Positions 60,164 to 64,000 of a DNA stretch of 64,000 bases are shown piece after piece. The position numbers were made by a program, and so were the translations under genes. The stretch lies in assembly GCF_003340495.1 (NCBI RefSeq), contig NZ_QASA01000001.1, positions 1,364,001 to 1,428,000 on the forward strand, written 5' to 3'. Source of the stretch: Adhaeribacter pallidiroseus. GTDB taxonomy: Bacteria; Bacteroidota; Bacteroidia; Cytophagales; Hymenobacteraceae. Under the pieces are notes generated by a model. The model was not told the origin of the DNA. It searched no databases and saw only the letters and a list, made by a program, of their open reading frames with translations. Every line of letters starts with the position of its first letter. The stretch's first letter is position 1.

Positions 60164-61387
60164 CTACAAAACCAAATCCGGATTATTCGGGCCAAAGTGT
60201 TTCAGCATCACAATCGGGTCGGAAGTGGAAGGATTGCTAATGGTAACACCTTCCAGAGCGGCTTTTTCGGTTACGAAAAATTCGTCGTTGGTTAATTGGC
60301 CGTAGCGGATTAAAGCGGGCGTTTCAATGTCCCAGACGCCCATTTTGCCGTGACCCTGCAGCACAATTAAGCCGTAAGCCGCGCTGTCTTTAATGGTAAC
60401 GGTTTGGCCGGGTAACACGGTTAGTTCTTTGGCGCTGTAGGCTTCGTTTTTGTAACAGATCCAGTTTTCAATATACCCTTCGGCTTGCATTTCGGCTGCA
60501 TCACGCACCGGTTTTGGGCGCATGAAGTGGTTCTGCATAAAATTCGGGTCCACGTTGGCTTCCCAATCAATAACTTCTACTAATAAGTCGTAGTCACCTT
60601 TGCGGTCTTCGGGCGTACCGTTCCACAAGAGTTCTTCCGGGATAATAGCTTCGTTTACCAACGATTGGTACATGGCAAAAATGTCGGATGCTTTCTGGGG
60701 CTCGTAGGTGCATAAGCTGCCGGGAGCGTGTAAAATGCCGGGCGGTACATCCCAACCCGTGCCGGGTTCCAGGCGGTACGCCGAGGAATAGTTAGTTAAT
60801 TTATTATCGCCTTTGGTAAAGTTTTGCAGGCATTCTTTAATTTGCTCTTTGGTAGTTCCCGGGGCAATGCCGAAGAAAGTATAAGGAAAATCGCCGCCGT
60901 GGTTATTAAGCTGCGGCGGGAAATAATAAGCTTCGGGTTTGCCTAACTGGCCCACCATGGCGGCGTACTCGTCGCTGTGGTGAATGTGGTGGGGGAGCGG
61001 TCCCATGTTATCGAAAAATTTAGAATACATGGGCCAGGCTTGGTATTCGTTCCAGAGGCGCTCGCCAATAATTTCGCCTTTTAACTCGTCGATGGCATCT
61101 TTCAACAAAATTTGCTGCTCCTGCGCGCCATCATGCAAAACTATGGCACTTAAGCCTTCGTTTTCGCCGGTAAGCGGACCGTTTTTAGCCGGGGTAGTAG
61201 ACGATAACCACCGTTCATCAATGCCGCCGCGTTCGCCGCCGAGGACGTAATAATCATCGGGGTGCAGTTTTATGCGGCGACCAGGTACGCAAAACGACCG
61301 GGGTACCCAAGTGGGCGCCAAGCGTAAAATGCCTTTTCCTTGCTCTAATGCTTTTTGGGCTAAACTTGTTTTTTCCTTAGTTTCCAT
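60164..61387 (-). CDS. Cupin protein resembling class I mannose-6-phosphate isomerase
   Basis: A 407-residue cytoplasmic protein. GPLPHHIHHSDEYAAM gives a metal cluster of His133, His134, His136, His137 and Glu140, as in phosphomannose isomerases and related double cupins. PGTGWDVPPGILHAPGSLCTYEPQ is the second-half metal and substrate segment, and the C terminus (LPGQTVTIKDSAAYGLIVLQGHGKMGVWDIETPALIRYG) is another cupin barrel. The front part (LRLAPTWVPRSFCVPGRRIKLHPDDYYVLG) is specific to this Bacteroidota/soil-bacterial group. It starts 14 bp after the DUF4432 gene. Probably a sugar isomerase of the cluster; mannose 6-phosphate itself is not proved as substrate. Confidence 0.82.
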   Translation of the reverse strand: METKEKTSLAQKALEQGKGILRLAPTWVPRSFCVPGRRIKLHPDDYYVLGGERGGIDERWLSSTTPAKNGPLTGENEGLSAIVLHDGAQEQQILLKDAIDELKGEIIGERLWNEYQAWPMYSKFFDNMGPLPHHIHHSDEYAAMVGQLGKPEAYYFPPQLNNHGGDFPYTFFGIAPGTTKEQIKECLQNFTKGDNKLTNYSSAYRLEPGTGWDVPPGILHAPGSLCTYEPQKASDIFAMYQSLVNEAIIPEELLWNGTPEDRKGDYDLLVEVIDWEANVDPNFMQNHFMRPKPVRDAAEMQAEGYIENWICYKNEAYSAKELTVLPGQTVTIKDSAAYGLIVLQGHGKMGVWDIETPALIRYGQLTNDEFFVTEKAALEGVTISNPSTSDPIVMLKHFGPNNPDLVL

Positions 61388-61401
61388 TAAAAGTTAATTA
61401 T

Positions 61402-62466
61402 TTAAGCTTGATTATTTTGTATGAATAAGGCAATAGATTCGGCGGTGGTTAAAACCTCGATTTCCAGGTTGTATGGGCGGGTTTCGCCGGGTTCTAAGTA
61501 AAGAAGGGTGTTTTGTTCCTGCGCCTTGGTTTGACCAATGGGCGGATGCGTGCCCGGTTCCAGGCCGGTAACATATTCGTTTTTGCCCCAGTGTTGCCAA
61601 TTGGTGAACCAGGGTAATTGTTTCTTCGGAAAACGTAAAGCCAGGGCAACTGCCAGATCTGGATTATGTAAACCAACAGTGCAAATACCATCGGCATCGG
61701 GGTTAATCTGAATAAAAGCTACTTCTTCGCCGGTGCCCGCGTGGGCATCGATGGGAGGGGAGCATTTTTTAAAATTATTACCTTCCCGGAAGATTTTGCT
61801 CGGGGTAACTTCTCCCGGCGATTCCCAACTGCCCGACCAGATAATTTCGGTACCTTCATCTACCAGGGGCCAGCCAAAATTACAATGGTACAACAACATG
61901 TGCGGCGCGGGTTTATTGCCACGGTTTATGACTTCATCCTGAATTTTAATTTTGGCCTGACCCAAGGTGCTACTAATGGTGCGTTTCAGTTCCAGGCTAG
62001 GGCCTAGCACCTGGGTTTGTTTCATGCGGCCGGTAATCCGCATTTCCATTTGGCCGGCTAAAGGATCAGGTTGCACGATGGATTCTATTGCGGCGGGAAT
62101 ATTACTGATTTGACCGTGTAAGCCTAGTTCGCCGGTTGCACTGTTTTCGGGGCCGCCCACGTGCGATAAGCCACAGGTAGTTACCAAGCCCCCGCCAAAG
62201 GTACGGAGCCATTCCAATCCGTGGTTCGAGAATGGTTCCGGCGATGTAACACCCGAATGACTCAGCCAGGCTAAACTGTGCTGATTAAAAAAGGCATCGG
62301 CAATGTCCATGGCCCGGTCCAGCACTACTTTGTACCGCAAGCCGGTGCCGGTATTAATCCAGGCAATGCGGGTGCCGCGGCCCGGTCCATTATCCAGGAC
62401 AGCTGTCTCAATGCCGCCCAATTGGGCAAAGTTCGAAATTTTTTGATGCCAGGGAAAGCGTGTCAA
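61402..62466 (-). CDS. DUF4432 aldose 1-epimerase-like protein
   Basis: A 354-residue galactose-mutarotase-fold protein of the DUF4432 family. The only plausible start is TTG at 62464-62466 (MTRFPWHQKISNFAQLGGIETAVLDNGPGRGTR); no in-frame ATG lies between the preceding stop and the conserved front. Typical features are LDRAMDIADAFFNQHSLAWLSHSGVTSPE, GGLVTTCGLSHVGGPE, LGLHGQISNIPA, PHMLLYHCNFGWPLVDEG (His) and NEYVTGLEPGTHPPIG (Glu). Members bind the sugar at the anomeric carbon and probably interconvert anomers or related keto-sugars. First gene of the four-gene metabolic run, 14 bp before the cupin gene. Confidence 0.85.
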   Translation of the reverse strand: MTRFPWHQKISNFAQLGGIETAVLDNGPGRGTRIAWINTGTGLRYKVVLDRAMDIADAFFNQHSLAWLSHSGVTSPEPFSNHGLEWLRTFGGGLVTTCGLSHVGGPENSATGELGLHGQISNIPAAIESIVQPDPLAGQMEMRITGRMKQTQVLGPSLELKRTISSTLGQAKIKIQDEVINRGNKPAPHMLLYHCNFGWPLVDEGTEIIWSGSWESPGEVTPSKIFREGNNFKKCSPPIDAHAGTGEEVAFIQINPDADGICTVGLHNPDLAVALALRFPKKQLPWFTNWQHWGKNEYVTGLEPGTHPPIGQTKAQEQNTLLYLEPGETRPYNLEIEVLTTAESIALFIQNNQA

Positions 62467-62582
62467 TTTTCCGTTTTGGTTAATAGGCTTATAAACTAGG
62501 AAGAATACTTAATAAATAAAAATAAAATCCGGAAATCCATTTAAACGATTAAGCCACTTGGACCGGCAGGCATTAGATTTTA

Positions 62583-62631
62583 CGAAACAAAGCAACAAAA
62601 TGAAATAATCTCATTTTGTTGCTTTGTTTCG
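62583..62631 (-). terminator. Long hairpin after the SusD gene
   Basis: A 21-bp perfect stem (62583-62603 with 62611-62631, loop AATAATC) stands 20 bp after the SusD stop on the minus strand. No strong T-tract follows, so it may be a processing or attenuation hairpin that lowers expression of the metabolic genes relative to SusC/SusD. Confidence 0.75.
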
Positions 62632-62650
62632 ACACAAAAATATAAAAATT

Positions 62651-64000
62651 TTAAAAATAAGGGCTTAAAGCCGCTTCATCGGCTGGTAATGGATAGTATA
62701 AGGTAATATTGCTAAAAGCATGGCCACGGGGCGAACGGTCATTGGGATAATAATAAGCTTGCGGATTGGCTTTAATGCGGCTGCCGTAAGCCGTGATTGT
62801 TTCAATAGCCCGGCCCGTGCGCACGAGATCGAACCAGCGTTTGTTTTCAAATGCGAGTTCTACGCGCCGTTCCTGGTAAATAGCCTCCCATAAATCGCCG
62901 GTAGCTTCGCCCAAACCAGCCCGGGTACGAACCTGATTCAGGAAGGTAGCCGCCTCGCCGGATTTTCCTTGTTCGTTTAGAGCTTCGGCTAAAAACAGTA
63001 AAACTTCGGAATAACGATAAACCGGCCAATTAGTACCGGTATTATTGAATAAAGCGTGCGTTTTGGCGTATTTTTTTATGTACGGGTAGGCTTCCTTCGC
63101 CCGCGGGCCGCCGCTGAGAGTAACATAACCAATCGAAGCTTCTTTGCGGGTGTCACCGGGTTCGTAAGCCGCAATAATGTCGGGGGTCGGAATATTGTTG
63201 CCTTCGCCGCTAAGCGGCTGCGGATTGGAAACTCCGGTAATAGCGCCTAGTTCCGCCGCGGTAATGTCGCGGGGCATAAACTGATAAATAAAGTTGCCGT
63301 TTAAACCGGCGGAGCCCTCCAAAAACTGAACTTCAAATACCGACTCTTTATTATTTTTATTACCCGTGGAAGTAGAAAAAACATCGGCGTAATTGGGAAT
63401 AAGAGCGTACTCGTTGCTGTTTACTACTTCCCGCAGAACGGTTTCGGCTTCGGCCCACTTTTTCTGCACGATGTACACGTTGGCCAGTAAAGTACGGGCG
63501 GCGCCGGAGGTGGCCCGGCCGGCTTCCTGCTTGGATTTAGGTAGCAATAAAGTGGCGGCTTCGGTGGCATCTTTAATAATTTGGTTATATAATTCTTCTT
63601 CCGAGGCTAAAGGTAAAGCGGCTTCTTCGCGGTTGGCTACCGGCGTTAAATGCAAAGGCACCTTTTGGAAGTAACGAACGAGTTCAAAATAAGCAAAAGC
63701 CCGCAAAAACAAGGCTTGGCCTTTTAAATTATTCTTTGATTCGGCAGCAAAATCCACGTTATCAATGGTGGCTAATACCTGGTTGGCCCGGGAAATTAGT
63801 AAATAATCCTGCCGGTATTGGTTAAGCACGTGCGTATTAGAAGTAACCCCATTAGCCGTGGGTAAGGCAAAATCTGCCAGGTCTTCCTGTTGCTCGGTAG
63901 CCCCAAAAAGCGGATTACGAGCGTAATACGTGTTATCGGAGTGCATTTCGCTTAGTAACCAGGCCCGGTCGTTAAAGATGGTGCGCAGGGGAACGTAAGC
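62651..64000 (-). CDS. RagB/SusD family nutrient uptake protein (5' end off window)
   Basis: At least 450 residues of a second SusD-like glycan-binding protein; the frame is open to the window edge (AYVPLRTIFNDRAWLLSEMHSDNTYYARNP...), so the signal peptide and lipobox lie outside. Landmarks: LKGQALFLRAFAYFELVRYFQKVPLHLTPV, GAARTLLANVYIVQKKWAEAETVLREVV, YRYSEVLLFLAEALNEQG and the closing IYQERRVELAFENKRWFDLVRTGRAIE. A SusC gene is expected directly upstream. It precedes the four sugar-metabolism genes and probably supplies their substrate. Confidence 0.92.
   Translation of the reverse strand, partial: AYVPLRTIFNDRAWLLSEMHSDNTYYARNPLFGATEQQEDLADFALPTANGVTSNTHVLNQYRQDYLLISRANQVLATIDNVDFAAESKNNLKGQALFLRAFAYFELVRYFQKVPLHLTPVANREEAALPLASEEELYNQIIKDATEAATLLLPKSKQEAGRATSGAARTLLANVYIVQKKWAEAETVLREVVNSNEYALIPNYADVFSTSTGNKNNKESVFEVQFLEGSAGLNGNFIYQFMPRDITAAELGAITGVSNPQPLSGEGNNIPTPDIIAAYEPGDTRKEASIGYVTLSGGPRAKEAYPYIKKYAKTHALFNNTGTNWPVYRYSEVLLFLAEALNEQGKSGEAATFLNQVRTRAGLGEATGDLWEAIYQERRVELAFENKRWFDLVRTGRAIETITAYGSRIKANPQAYYYPNDRSPRGHAFSNITLYYPLPADEAALSPYF

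Overview
The window looks like a chromosomal segment of a Bacteroidota bacterium, probably of the Cytophagales (Hymenobacteraceae/Adhaeribacter-like; this last step is inference). The evidence is SusC/SusD (RagA/RagB) pairs, a C-terminal type IX secretion (T9SS) sorting domain, many secreted glycan-active enzymes, an almost complete lack of Shine-Dalgarno sites, and one clear TAnnTTTG-type -7 promoter element. I saw no rRNA, tRNA, CRISPR array or intact IS element.

Layout. 1-5 kb: a partial secreted protein, a gamma-glutamyltransferase and a PIG-L deacetylase. 5-17.6 kb: a beta-helix-like exported protein, then a giant T9SS-exported multi-repeat protein (about 3,842 aa once one missing base is restored). 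18-24 kb: secreted hydrolases, a DUF1801 protein and a relic of a GH43 enzyme. 24-31 kb: an AraC regulator divergent from a planctomycete-type cytochrome (PSCyt1-PSCyt2-LamG-PSD1) plus DUF1501 pair, then a decayed DUF5703 gene. 31.5-42.1 kb: a polysaccharide utilisation locus with SusC, SusD, GH95, GH43 and an esterase. 42.4-45 kb: an acyltransferase and an unknown protein. 44.6-53.2 kb: a second DUF1549/DUF1553 cytochrome plus DUF1501 module with an NHL-type beta-propeller, an FG-GAP propeller protein and a DUF1080 lipoprotein. 53.3-56.5 kb: a multi-PAS histidine kinase. 57.5-64 kb: a minus-strand sugar catabolic cluster (SusD, DUF4432 epimerase, phosphomannose-isomerase-like cupin, TIM-barrel isomerase, Gfo/Idh/MocA oxidoreductase).

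How it may work together. Most genes serve uptake and breakdown of complex glycans: SusC/D import, exo-glycosidases and esterases, then oxidation and isomerisation of sugars. DUF1080 with Gfo/Idh/MocA and TIM-barrel isomerase genes recalls the oxidative 3-keto route of glycoside cleavage. The two cytochrome/DUF1501 modules are the least understood system here and are candidates for an extracytoplasmic redox-linked hydrolytic system.

Two cross-cutting observations. Seven genes are broken by single-base frameshifts, nine in total, and every one is equivalent to a one-base loss, mostly in homopolymers; this looks more like sequencing error than gene decay. Separately, the intergenic regions of the 47-60 kb half carry several dispersed repeat families, including a hairpin repeat with compensatory stem changes and a 634-bp inverted pair of a longer element.
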